A stretch of 22,431 nucleotides of DNA, from assembly GCA_958430865.1 (NCBI GenBank), contig CAUDNR010000660.1, positions 4,684-27,114 of the forward strand, written 5' to 3'. Below, piece after piece: positions 8,367-19,350 of the stretch. The position numbers and the translations under genes are program-made. A model generated the notes under the pieces. The model searched no databases. It was given only the letters and a program-made list of their open reading frames with translations, and was not told the origin of the DNA. The DNA is from Entrophospora sp. SA101 (taxonomy: Eukaryota; Glomeromycota; Glomeromycetes; Entrophosporales; Entrophosporaceae). The first letter of the stretch is position 1; every line of letters starts with the position of its first letter.

Positions 8367-9710
8367 ATGAGTCACTCCAAATTCGCTTTGGTAAAAGCTT
8401 ATGCTTTGGAGTAAGTAGTTCACATTCGCATTTACAAATTGAATAAATTTCATACTCACAAATTCATGCGTGATTTTTGTAGCTGGATTATGGTTATTAT
8501 ATTTCTAGGTGGATTTTTCGGAATAAGTAGGCTTGAACCTTATCATCGATTATTTTCATTAGAGGATAAATCAATTCAATATACATATGCTGAAAAAGAA
8601 AGGGTTCCAATGTGGTTGGCAGCCGTTAGTAAATCAAAGATAATTTTTGATTTTTTGATGATTAAATTTTTACTAAATATTATATTATATAGTTGTTGGT
8701 AATGGTGGGCCCACTAATTTTCATGACATTTACAGCTTTAGTAATTAAAAGGAGTACACATGATTGGCATCATTCTTGTCTAGGATTTGCCTTATCTATG
8801 ACAATGACTCTTGTTGTTACTGAAATTATCAAAGTATGTTTTCTTGTTAATAATAAAAACAATAATAATTTATCTCATATTTCGCTTTCAAATTAATAAT
8901 ATTTAATGTATTTATTTGATTTATTTATAGAATACGTCAGGTAGACCTCGGCCGGATTTCATTGATAGATGTCAGCCAATAACAGGTGCAGTTGATTCGC
9001 CTGTATATGGGTTAAGTAATTCATCGATATGTACTCGGGGAGATTCGGCAATTCTGAGAGATGGTTTTAAAAGTTTAGTATCTGGACATGCATCTAGTAA
9101 GTATATGATTGATCTATGTACACATACAAATGCTTAAATGCTCAAATATTCTAATATATCATTTATTATGATAGCTGCATTTGCTGGTATGGGTTATTTT
9201 AGCTTATACCTCGCTGGAAAATTACATGTATTTGATAGAAAAGGCTACACATACAAAAGCTTTGTTGTGGTTACTCCTTTGGTCATTGCTATACTTATTT
9301 GTATTTCAAGAACTCAAGATTATCGTCATCATTGGCAAGATGTGTTTGCAGGAAGTACTCTTGGTAGCAATATTATTTAATTGGTATTACTTTGTTTTAT
9401 TAAAAAAGGAAAATTTTTCATTAAAAAAATTTTTTTTTGGATTCTAGGTTTTATATTAGCAATATTTTCTTATTATCAATACTACCCCAGCATTCACTCA
9501 CCAGTTTGTGATAAACCATACTCTGTCAGATTAAAGAAAAAGGTACCTGGTCGTTCTGCAGAATTTGAATTTGCAGATGGCTCTAATTTCACAGTAAAAA
9601 TTACCAGGGAAGACGGCGGTCTTGTATATCAAGATAATAGGGCTCTTCTGAGTTATGATGCTGATTCTTTAGACAATATTAGCAAAGCCTCTAGTTCTTC
9701 TAATGTTTAA
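8367..9710 (+). CDS. DPP1: PAP2-family lipid phosphatase (diacylglycerol pyrophosphate phosphatase-like), six exons
   Basis: Exons I infer: 8367-8410, 8483-8624, 8693-8833, 8931-9096, 9175-9363, 9448-9710. All introns are GT-AG and the joined frame is 945 nt (314 residues). The protein is multi-pass and carries the full PAP2/LPP signature: K109-x6-R116-P117 (KNTSGRPRP, the Lys lying across an exon join), S160-G161-H162 in place of the usual PSGH, and S209-R210-x5-H216-x3-D220 (SRTQDYRHHWQD). The family removes phosphate from diacylglycerol pyrophosphate, phosphatidate and similar lipids at fungal vacuolar/Golgi membranes; the two histidines act as nucleophile partner and acid/base. The ERVPMWLA, HDWHH and FSYYQYYPS blocks match fungal DPP1-type enzymes. 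The start is the ATG that gives a short first exon reading into ALDWIMV. The donor at 8625 (GTTAGT) is the only one that keeps frame. DPP1 against LPP1 assignment is not settled. Confidence 0.9.
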
Positions 9711-10390
9711 AAAATTTATTATTAAAAAAAAGTGAAATAGAAATACCATGTTGTTGTACAATTATGGTTACTTTGTATATTTAATTTTATATGATTATGA
9801 TATTTACGACCTTTAGAAATAATTGGTGGACCAAGCCATTTTTCTATTTTTCTTTCCACAATTATAATAAATTGAATATTTATTTTTTCTAGTTTTATTC
9901 ATTACTCGTTTCTGAATTTCTCATTTTTTGATCCATATCAATAAATCTTTAAGCCTTTCAATCTGACGACCTTCAACTTCAAAGAATTGATTGAATGATA
10001 TATTTTTATATAACATTATTATGATTGTCAAATAAGACACGCACTTTCCCAAATTCAATAAATCTTGACAAAAAAAATTTTGGTTGCCGACATTTATGCA
10101 ATTGTTAATGATATTATTTCCAATGCTCAACTCTAGCTATTATTATCCTTGGAAGATATATCATAATGTTAATATATCAGGTTTCCTTTTTTTTTTAGGA
10201 ATTTTTAAATGGTTCAAATTCGAAATAATGTATGATATGAGAATAAAACAAAATACGCTAGTCTAAAAACCATTTTGATTTTTTATAGAAAGAATAGGAA
10301 ACGGAAAGGTCATTTTGTATGAGAAATATTATATTAATAATTAATTAAAAAAATTTACTAATTTACTAATTTACTACGTAATATACTAAA
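9711..10390. other. Intergenic region; no supported gene
   Basis: AT-rich. A 69-codon minus frame (9921-10130) contains a non-repetitive piece, FFEVEGRQIERLKDLL, and stops within a few codons. It could be a decayed coding fragment, but no family is recognised and it has no plausible partner exons. The last 60 bp before 10391 contain repeated TTTACTAA. Confidence 0.5.
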
Positions 10391-11854
10391 ATGTTGATGG
10401 AAAGTGAAAAAAAAAAATATTTAATAATTTTTTGTATTATTTTGTCACTGATTTATTTAAACATCATATTACTATTACTATTTTATGATGACGGTGACGT
10501 TAACAACTCCAATAATAAATTTGGTAAATTTGAGTTACATGATTCCACAAAAAAAAACAACAACGAACAAAATAGCCTATTTGAATCATTAAATCAAAAA
10601 TACTGTGGAAAAACACAATGTAAATTTTTATTTTTATACTCCAACATCAACAACTATAGCAACAGAGATTCCTTGACAAATCCAAATAAAAATACAAATT
10701 TACTTAAATTCTTTATAAATTTAGCCAAATCTTTAGAATACACAATTGTATTACCAAATGTCGGTTTCAGTGATGGCAATGATGATGATAATAACAATCT
10801 TGGTGGTCAATTAAGAATTGATGCATGTCAGAAATATCCTTTTGACTTTTATTATGATGTTGATAATCTTGAATCGAAATTTTTGGAAGCTCAATTTATT
10901 TCTCAGTCTAATTTTTCAAATTGGTTAATAGAACGTAATGAAATCATTCATAATAATTTTAATGGTAATGATGATAAAAAAAGAAAAGATTTGGAATTAA
11001 AAGTTGAACATTTAAATTTAAATCTGAGGTTGAATCAGGAGACAGAAGAGCTATTAATAAGTTTTGAAGAACCATTGGTGGAATACGTTCAGAACGAGAT
11101 TATGATTCAAGGATGTTTAGAACAATTTAATAACAATAACAATAATAGTGAAAGAGGAAGAGGAGCATTTAATTTAACAAGATTGTATTTATTAGATAAA
11201 ATGGTATTTAAAGAAGTTAGAATAAATTATATAAATTTTGAGTCGAGCAAAGAGATGATGAAATATTTAAAAAAAGACTTGGTCAACAGTTTTAATGGGA
11301 AATCTGATATTATAATGATCAATCAACATGATCTTGGAATATATTATAATATTATGTACCCTGGAGAAATAAATCTCATTAAACATTCCAAATTAATTTT
11401 ACAAGAAGCAAATGAAAATATTAAAAAATTAAATAATTACATGACGATTACTCTTAATCTAAAGAACAATAATGATTATGATCATGATTATTCTGAATTG
11501 GAAATTGATAATTGTTTGGATAAACTAATTGTAAAAATTCAAGAATTAAAATCACAATCAAAGATTGATAATGTTTATTATCAATTCACAAATAAGGATA
11601 ATAACTATGAAAACTATCTATTTTTAATGAATGAATTTGAAAAGTCAGATTTGAAATTAAAGAATGTAAGAATAAATTCTAGCCTAATAATGGAAAAAAG
11701 AAATTCAGAGAATTATAATACAGGAATACATTATATTTTGGATAGGTTAATTAGTAAGAATTCAACTTATTTTGTAGGTGATAAAAATACTTGTTCTGAA
11801 CATTTTAGTATTATTAGGAATGGTATCAATGATGCTATTTTCATTGAGATATAA
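10391..11854 (+). CDS. Intronless type II membrane protein, possibly Golgi glycosyltransferase-like
   Basis: Frame of 487 residues. A short basic N-terminus (SEKKK) is followed by one hydrophobic segment at about 10-31 and then a long polar region, the layout of a Golgi/ER signal-anchored lumenal enzyme. Residues about 72-81 (CGKTQCKFLF), 111-125 (LAKSLEYTIVLPNVG), 145-156 (ACQKYPFDFYYD) and the end (STYFVGDKNTCSEHF) resemble a family of fungal signal-anchored proteins with an O-fucosyltransferase-like lumenal fold, as far as I can tell by eye. NxS/T sequons occur (for example NLT near 260). Asn-rich insertions (near 128-137 and 245-251) are low complexity. A GT-B-type sugar-nucleotide fold is inference and no catalytic residue is identified. 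Start choice: MLM is the first ATG, and the second Met (residue 3) would also work. The gene is real; its function is uncertain. Confidence 0.75.
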   Translation: MLMESEKKKYLIIFCIILSLIYLNIILLLLFYDDGDVNNSNNKFGKFELHDSTKKNNNEQNSLFESLNQKYCGKTQCKFLFLYSNINNYSNRDSLTNPNKNTNLLKFFINLAKSLEYTIVLPNVGFSDGNDDDNNNLGGQLRIDACQKYPFDFYYDVDNLESKFLEAQFISQSNFSNWLIERNEIIHNNFNGNDDKKRKDLELKVEHLNLNLRLNQETEELLISFEEPLVEYVQNEIMIQGCLEQFNNNNNNSERGRGAFNLTRLYLLDKMVFKEVRINYINFESSKEMMKYLKKDLVNSFNGKSDIIMINQHDLGIYYNIMYPGEINLIKHSKLILQEANENIKKLNNYMTITLNLKNNNDYDHDYSELEIDNCLDKLIVKIQELKSQSKIDNVYYQFTNKDNNYENYLFLMNEFEKSDLKLKNVRINSSLIMEKRNSENYNTGIHYILDRLISKNSTYFVGDKNTCSEHFSIIRNGINDAIFIEI

Positions 11855-11899
11855 CTTAATTTTTGTAGTTTATTAATTAGTTTCTAAAATTATAACATT

Positions 11900-11913
11900 G
11901 TATATTATTATTG

Positions 11914-11957
<44 letters not shown>
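11900..11957. repeat. (ATT)n microsatellite
   Basis: ATT triplets with two GTT interruptions at the left end, about 46 bp after the stop of the preceding gene. The minus-strand poly-Asn frame here (11877-12065) is an artefact of the repeat. Confidence 0.9.
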
Positions 11958-11958
<1 letters not shown>

Positions 11959-12277
11959 GAGGACCCAAGCAATCTTAGAAGATGGTATATTTCAAATTTT
12001 GGGTAGAAATGGTCTCCAAAATTGAGTATCATTTTTTTAATAGAATAGATTTTGTGAAATCTCAAAAATCATTTCTAAAATGGTAATAAAGTGGGTAAAA
12101 ATTATTTATTACATTCACAGCCCATGTAGAAAATTTTCAAAAGGTTATACCTTTATCCCTTATACAACTTCAGCCTGGGATAACATATAATAGTAAAGCT
12201 CCGAGCGGTTCGATTTCGGTTTAGCTTCGGGTTTTAAATTATTGGACACAAAAAAAAAATTTTTTATTTTTCAAGTA

Positions 12278-12437
12278 CAGTCAAACCTCGTTTCAATAAA
12301 GTGGCTGGACATATAAGATAGATAATCGTGTTTTTGTATGTTTTCATAATGTGTAACAAGATTTTTAAAAATTCGTTGTAACACGAATTTAATTATTATT
12401 CTCTGAAACGAAGTTCATTGAAACGAGGGTTTGACTA
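12278..12437. mobile_element. 160-bp MITE-like element, Tc1/mariner-pogo type ends
   Basis: The left end is AGTCAAACCTCGTTTCAAT after the first base. The right end, read on the minus strand, is AGTCAAACCCTCGTTTCAAT, an inverted repeat of about 26 bp with one indel and few mismatches. TA dinucleotides abut both ends (12276-12277 and 12438-12439), as expected for a TA target-site duplication. Ends of the type CAGT-x-AAACCTCG are known from pogo/Tigger elements. The interior has no coding capacity but a further foldback (AATCGTGTT and AACACGAATT). It is a non-autonomous element and needs a transposase from elsewhere. Confidence 0.85.
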
Positions 12438-12534
12438 TAGGGATATCCCTCATTATCAATCTTATCAATCTTTGGGTATTGGTTGGATAATTTGACAAAC
12501 TAGCTGATCAGATATATCTGTGTGTTTATATTTA

Positions 12535-12546
12535 CCCCCCCCCCCC
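12535..12546. repeat. Run of twelve C
   Basis: A homopolymer C12 between the two MITE-like elements, followed by a short stem, CAAGCT-AA-AGCTTG (12550-12563). It is unusual in such AT-rich DNA and prone to length error or polymorphism. Confidence 0.9.
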
Positions 12547-12657
12547 TCACAAGCTAAAGCTTGCGGTGTTGGAATATGACCAGTCATTCATAAAGGGTAT
12601 GACTTATGCAAATCTTTACAAATATGGTAATTCACAAATTGGTAATAGCCCTGACTG

Positions 12658-12774
12658 CAGTGAATCTCGGTTTAGCAGATACTAATTAAAAGTCATTTGT
12701 TCAACGAGTTCAAAGAATGATATAATGGATTTTTGGAAAATTTTCCCTAATTGCTGTTAAACCAAGATTCACTG
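12658..12774. mobile_element. 117-bp MITE-like element, second family
   Basis: The left end is CAGTGAATCTCGGTTTAGCA. The right end read on the minus strand is CAGTGAATCTTGGTTTAACA, giving inverted repeats of about 22 bp with two mismatches. The right flank has TA (12775-12776); the left flank has TG, so the duplication is imperfect or mutated. The end sequence differs from the 160-bp element, so it belongs to a different subfamily, though both start CAGT. It has no coding capacity. Confidence 0.8.
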
Positions 12775-13009
12775 TATACCAGTGATTTAGTTTGTTTATG
12801 GTAGTGATTTTTTCAGTCAGCCAATAGAATCTTTGAAATTAGATATAAATTTTCTAGATTTAATATATTACTATTAGAAAAAAGGAACATAAAAAAAATA
12901 TTAGCATCTTTTTAGTGGGTAACAAAGTCACAACTTAAAGCATATCCCTAGTTTTAATTAGAATATAATTAAGAATTTATTAATAAATAAATGTAATTAA
13001 AATTTTAAA

Positions 13010-16000
13010 TTATACAGTGATAATCCATTCTTTTTCTCCATCTTTTGGTTCAACTGTTGCTGCCTTTGTAAGTTTATCCATACAAGCCAAACGAATTTTT
13101 TCAGGTGTGGCAGGTGATTGAAGAACTACCACTTTATGATTATCATTAGCTTTCCTTAATATATTAAAGTGATTAAAATTATTAAATAATTTAACCAACC
13201 AATCAACCAATCAACTAACAAGTAATATTGTTATTACCTTGCATATTTAATAGCGTCTCTTATTGCATAATATACAGAACTCCCTAAAAACAATGGAGGC
13301 TCACCAACACCTTTACTACTATGAATAGTTTTTAAACTTGAATATTGTGCTTTATTAAAGGTACTTATCCTAAAATCTTGTGGAATATCTCTGATGAAAT
13401 AGATAATATTTATTTTATTGTATTTTATAGATGTAATCAAATTTATATTTTAAATATACTTACCTAAAACCAGGGATTTTATAATTCCCAGGCCCTTTAG
13501 TAAAAATATGGCCATTTGGAAAAAATAAAGTCTCTTCAATTGTACACCACCCAACTCCTTGAATAAATGCACCTTCAATTTGTCCAATATCAATTGCATA
13601 ATTTAAACTACGCCCAATATCCATACAAAGATCTGTTCTTAATATTTGATGATCACCTGTTAGGACATCTATTTCAACTTCTGTTAATGCAACACCTGTT
13701 GTAAAATAAAAAAACAGGTTTCCTTCATTTTTATCCCAATCATATCCAATATCAGGTGTTTTATAAAACCCATTGGCTGATAAATTAACACGATCTATAT
13801 ATGCAGCATGACAAATCTATAACCAATAAATAAATAAATAAATTGTAAATTATTTTATAAAATATAAAATAATAATGATGACAATGACAAAACTTAAAAA
13901 TAAAAACCTCTTGAAACTTTTTATCAGGCATTTTTTCACGATATGGCTTCAACCTCTCTGCTAATATTTTGCAAGCATTTGCCAATGCATATCCATTAAT
14001 ATCACTACTGACACTTGCTGCTGTAGCAGATGTATTGGCAACTAAGTTTGTAGATGTTTCCATAATATGTACTGTGTTTAAAGAATGTTAAAATTTATTA
14101 TAATTACTTATATAAATAATTTCATCAAAGAATATATATATATATATATATAGTAAAAACTATGGTGAAAATCTTACCATTCTCTATTGGTATATCCAAA
14201 GCTTCAGAAGCAATTTGTATCATTTTAGTGTGTAAACCCTGTCCCATTTCAACACCACCTATTAAATAACAGCACTATCATTAGATATTTAATTGGCAAA
14301 TACTTATGTTACAAATATCTATTAGTTTAATAACAATCTTACCATGACTAATAAGAACACTTCCATCATTATAAATATGTACTAATGCACCAGCCTGATT
14401 CAAATGCAAAGTAGTATAAGAAATGCCGAATTTAGTTGGAATTAAAGCTAAACCTTTTTTACGCCACCTATTTCTAGAATTAAAAACATCCATTTCTTTT
14501 CTTCGATTATAATAATCACCAGTTTCTATTACTTGTTGATAAATTGCAGGAATATGCCAATCCTTGAGGATTTGATTGTAATGAGTTTTTTGTTCTTCTT
14601 TGTAAAAATTCTTTTGCTAATATATTATAAGCTATTAGTACTTTTTGAAAAATAATTAAGCATAGTTGAAAGTCTTTCACAATATTTACTCGCAATTCAA
14701 TAGCATCCATTCCAAGTTGATCTGCAACTTCGTTTATTATGTTCTCTGTAATCATCATCCCTTGTGGTCCACCGAATCCTCTAAATGCAGTGTTCGAATG
14801 AATATTTGTCCTACATACTCTACCAACAACTCTAAAATTTGGTATATAATAACAATTATCTGAATGTGTAATAGCACGTTCAACAACAGCTGATGACAAA
14901 TCTCTAGACCATCCTGCATTATTATAAATCTGATAAATAACATTATTAGTTAACATGTCATTTTAAATTAAAAAAAATGCTAGAATGTTTATATTAAAAA
15001 TAACTTTTATAAATTAATTTCCTACCTGTAAATCAAAAGCAACAAATTTTCCATCTTTATTGACACCAACCCTCCAATGTGCAAGGAATGGATGCCTTTG
15101 TCCTGAAATGATTATATCTTCATCTCTATCTAACATACATCTAATTGGTCTTTTTAAGTGCCATGCTCCAACTGTCAATGCTAATGTCAAAGGGATGCTT
15201 CTTGTTTCCTTACCACCAAACCCACCACCAAGTCGTTTTACCCGACAAACAATTTTGTTGGCAGGAATACCTAAAACAGATGCACATATTAATTGCGTCT
15301 CTGTTGGATTTTGAGTAGAAACATGGATTTCGAATTCATTGTCCTCAGATTTGGGAATTACCAAACTGGAATTGGTTTCTAAATAAAAATGTTCTAATTC
15401 AAACAAAATATGTCAGTTTTCAATTCTGCTAAATAAAATATTTATTGATTAGATTATAATTTTTGTGCGAAACCTTGTCCACCAATTCTTGTTTCTCCTA
15501 TATTATGTAAAATGAAGATATAAAATAAGTTTTTTTATTTTAAATAATATTGTAGATTTTCACATAATTCAATTACCCTCGAAAACAAAGTCAGCTTCCT
15601 TCAATGCTTTATCTACATCTCCTTTATTAATGGTTCTATGTACGGGAAAAAAGCTATTATTCTCAATAGCTTCCTCAATTGATAGTATATATGGTAATTC
15701 CTCGTATTCCACTTTGACCAAGTTAACAGCTTCTTGGGCAATTGATTGATTTTCAGCAACAATCAATCCAATAATTTGTCCTGCAAAATTAATATAATGT
15801 ATATGTATACGTATATAACTTTATTATTAATAAAATATTTATGATAAAGCACCTTTTTGCTATAAAATAAAACTTGCCTACACAATGTACTTTTTCACTT
15901 GCAAACACTTCCTCATCATGAGACACTGGTCCCCAAATATTTTGACCTGGAACATCTTTTGCTGTAAAAAATCCCTTTACACCAGGTTGTGATAATGCTA

Positions 16001-18909
16001 TAATTGCATCAATACTATCAAGGAAACGAACTGGTTAATGAAAAAATATAATTTATATATAAAAGTTGTCAATAAAAATTTTTTTTAAAAAAAAAAGAAT
16101 TACTTTAAAATTTTAGCATGAGGTTTTTGTGAAAGCAATAAGGCACCATATAATTCACCATGCACTTTAGGAATATCATCAGTATATATTGCTGTGCCAG
16201 TTACTTGTTTCATAGCAGATATATGAGGAATTGTTTTTCCGATTGGTTTTTTATCATCACTATCATAAATAATATATACTTTGTTATTATGAATGTAAAA
16301 AAAGATGCTACGGGATTATATATTACAACTTACTTTGATTTTCCAATGAGTTGAATGCCTTTAGAAATCTCACGTTCAATAATTCCAAAAAAATTTTCAT
16401 CGGAAATTGCTTTAATACCAACAGAATTAGCAATATCATACCAAAACTTATATATGAATCCCGCAACAAGGGATCTACGATATGATGGCATCCCTCCAGG
16501 AGTAGAAAAGCTTAGTTGTAACTCCTGAAACCGTGTAAATGATCAGCTCAAGTTTAATATATTATATATATAGTAACTTGATGATTTTTTACCTCGTATA
16601 AATTTGAAATCAAAGCATTTAAAATAACCTCATCACCCCATTTTTTATTTAAAACAAATTTTTCAGAATTATATGCACGCATAGTTACTCCGCTCATTCC
16701 TCCAAATGCAAACAAAGCTTCACGAACTGTATTATTATTATCTAACAATACCGAAAATCCTGCGTTAACTATGGAAATGTCATCATCACGTCTCTTTGCC
16801 TGCTTATAAGCTCTTACATATTGGCCTAACTTGGAACAGGGAATAAATATCTTATGCAAAATCTCAATATTAGACAATATATTTTGTCTATAACTAGTCC
16901 AAAAAGATGAAGATGGTATTGTACGTGTTGAATTTTCAGATTTTAAGATAAATTTTGTTTGAGTTGATAAAAATATTGGATTCAAGTCAGAAATTGGAGA
17001 GCCAGTGACAATATTTCCAGCTGGAGTAGCAACATTACGAATTTGGTTCCCAGAAAACCAACGTAAATTTGCCATTAGTGATTTGAATACTTCAATTTGA
17101 TGCAACTTATAAGTTTAGTTCATAAATTAAAGATATAAATATATATAATTATAAACGAGAATTTTTTCTAAAAAAATAGATATAATATCGAGATAAATAC
17201 CTGATAATGATTACAAGCATCTTGTAAAATCTTTTGAAATTTTGAAAGACTTATATTTCCACCAATCAAAATACCATCATCTAAGAATATAAATTGAAAT
17301 CATTATGGAGTTTAAATAAGATAAACCAATCAACCAACCAGCTAAATTTACCTTGAAAATTACAAGTTTTCAATTCTGAAATATCACTGACATATATTTG
17401 TACATTATATTTCATTTTTTTGAATTTTGTCTCTATACCAACTTCAGTGTTACCAGATACTATTTTAGAAGCTGGATATTTGGATTTCAATTTCAATAAT
17501 TGTTCTAGATTAACAGGTCTAAACCATGTTGTTTTCCTTCCAATAAAATAAAGTGGTTGTAATGAATATTTCATAAGAGGTGGCGGAAAGATTAATTCTT
17601 GTGATGGATCATATTTAATAAAATCAACCTTATACATTAAACATAATTCTTTAATTAATATCATTTTAAGTATATTAAAGGATAATAAAAATAAATTAGG
17701 AAATATTAATAAATACTTTTGGAAAATTGAAATTAAATTCATCCCCATTATTAATATCATCATTCAATTTACAACATTTATTAAGACCACAGCCTTTAAT
17801 CTATAAACAGATTAATGAGTTAAATTAACTTTTAACAATGAAATAATATATGTATTTAAGTATTTAATACCTTTACACTTTCCTGGATAATATTAATATT
17901 ATCATCTTCATAATCATTATTTTTGTTTGAGGATGCAAACTAATTAAAAACAACACATGTGTAAATTTCTAATAATGAACATTAATTAATAAATTTTTTT
18001 AATTTATTTTCTATAATCAAATACATACAGTTTTAGCAGCATCTAGTATAGGACGATAACCTGTACATCTACATAAATTTCCTAGAATAAAATCAAATAT
18101 ACAACTTAATTGAAATTTGTTATAATTATTTGGATTCAATTGTTTATTATTTTTTTACCATCGAAGCATTCTTCAATTTCCTTTTCTGTTGGATTTGGGT
18201 TATTACGTAATAATACATAAAGAGACATAGCAATACCCGGGGTACAAAATCCACATTGTGACCTGAATATATATGGTCAATTGGTGACAATAAAAATCGA
18301 TTAAATTTTGATTTAAAATTTCATACTCACCCATGCATTAAAGCTATTCTTTCCTATATATGTGATAAAAGCAAATAAATATAAATTATTTTTAAAAGAA
18401 AAAATTATACTAAAATTAAAATATACCTGAACAGGATGCGGTTTTTGAATATTTCCAATGCCTTCAATTGTAACCACATGTTTTCCATCCATAGAACATA
18501 ATGGTGCAAGGCATGCATTAACTGAATTATGAATTATTTCTCGAGTAATTGGATCATAAGATGATACCATGACTGTACAAGCACCTAATGAATATTGTTG
18601 ATAATAATAATGATATTTCAATAAATAAATAGTCCAGATATTATCAAGGCAACTAATATACAAAATACACTGTACCACAGCCTCCCTCAGCACATCCTAA
18701 CTTGGTCCTTGTAAAATTATTAATAATTTTCAATGAATAATATAAATAAATAAACAAACATTTATCATTTAACTATATACTCACCCAGTTAAACCAACGG
18801 AACGAACATATTGTAATAAGGTTAAATCGGGATCAGGGTTAACCAATTCAACACTTGTACCGTTAAGATAAAATGTTAGTTTTGAAGAGAAATTAGCGAG
18901 CTCTGCCAT
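13010..18909 (-). CDS. XDH: Xanthine dehydrogenase, full length, 24 exons
   Basis: Exons, high to low: 18909-18785, 18707-18676, 18584-18427, 18353-18331, 18262-18159, 18081-18029, 17939-17871, 17800-17717, 17628-17352, 17280-17201, 17105-16593, 16524-16334, 16259-16104, 16014-15878, 15780-15577, 15497-15474, 15393-15026, 14929-14690, 14616-14343, 14258-14178, 14071-13908, 13816-13464, 13390-13238, 13154-13010. They total 4008 nt, 1335 residues, the usual XDH length. The enzyme oxidises hypoxanthine to xanthine to urate with NAD+ in purine breakdown (hxA in Aspergillus). Order: two 2Fe-2S clusters (C47, C52, C55, C77; C116, C119, C151, C153); FAD domain (SGNTEVG about 274-280); molybdenum cofactor domains with Q771, E806 (GGGFGGKE), R884 (VVERA), R916/F918 (AFRGFGG) and E1267 (VGEPP). 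Arg884 and the aligned Glu indicate XDH rather than aldehyde oxidase. Position 1013 (GISYT) is Tyr where animal enzymes have Phe. All introns are GT-AG except one GC-AG. Confidence 0.97.
14130..14152. repeat. (AT)n microsatellite inside an XDH intron
   Basis: Alternating AT run in the intron between the exons ending at 14178 and starting at 14071. It does not overlap the splice sites. Confidence 0.85.
15781..15877 (-). other. GC-AG intron of XDH
   Basis: Reading the minus strand, the exon ends GTAG at 15878 and the intron starts GCAAGT, the strong consensus of GC donors, ending TTTTGCAG at 15781. This join alone yields [15 protein letters not shown] without a break, the conserved XDH sequence. 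No GT in the neighbourhood restores the frame. Confidence 0.8.
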
Positions 18910-19350
18910 TATTGTTTTATTTTATTCACTATTGAATTTTTTTAAAGAAATATTCATCCATAGAACAATAGAATAGCCGGGAAATTGTTAATGGGACGGA
19001 CTGATCCGGTCCGAATCTGGACTAAACAGACAAACCGGATTGCTTAGCAGTCAGACAACATTTCACGCGATCGACATGCCTACTGTAGAAATTTCGTGCA
19101 ACATGTCAATTTTTTACTATTGATATTGACCTAATTTTTAAAAAAGACCCATATTAATAATACAGTCTCAGCGGACTATAAGAATAATTAAATTCGGATT
19201 TTCTAATAAATCATCATTTCTATATTAATATTAATGTCGACATTTGGTAAGAAATTTATTACAATTTGATTTATTTTCTCCGATTATAACTATCATCTAA
19301 TAATGATTTATAATTGTTTTCCTTAATCTGAATGAATCCGAATCACTCAC
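18910..19350. other. Region upstream of XDH; probable promoter, nothing specific seen
   Basis: The XDH start codon is at 18909 (minus). The adjoining 440 bp contain a GC-richer patch around 18975-19080 with short palindromic text (GGACTGATCCGGTCC near 18996) and AT-rich DNA beyond. I could not identify a TATA box or a convincing cluster of regulator sites. Confidence 0.4.

Noticed and set aside
8439..8482. Alternative start of the DPP1-like gene at 8439 giving a longer open second exon
   Set aside because: The sequence 8411-8482 is bounded by GTAAGT and TTGTAG, and splicing from the ATG at 8367 gives the expected ALDW entry into the first membrane helix.
9921..10130. 69-residue minus-strand frame with FFEVEGRQIERLKDLL
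   Set aside because: It has some protein-like character but no recognised family, stops soon after, and has no neighbouring exon; left as a possible relic only.
16011..16040. Acceptor AACCAG at about 16031 for an XDH exon
   Set aside because: It puts a stop in frame; the TGATAG acceptor at 16015 gives [18 protein letters not shown], which matches XDH.
13010..18909. Aldehyde oxidase instead of xanthine dehydrogenase
   Set aside because: Arg884 and Glu806 at the purine-binding positions, together with the overall pocket pattern, are the XDH signature.
19140..19210. Possible third MITE starting TACAGTCTCAGCGGACTATA
   Set aside because: No matching inverted partner was found within a few hundred bases on either side.
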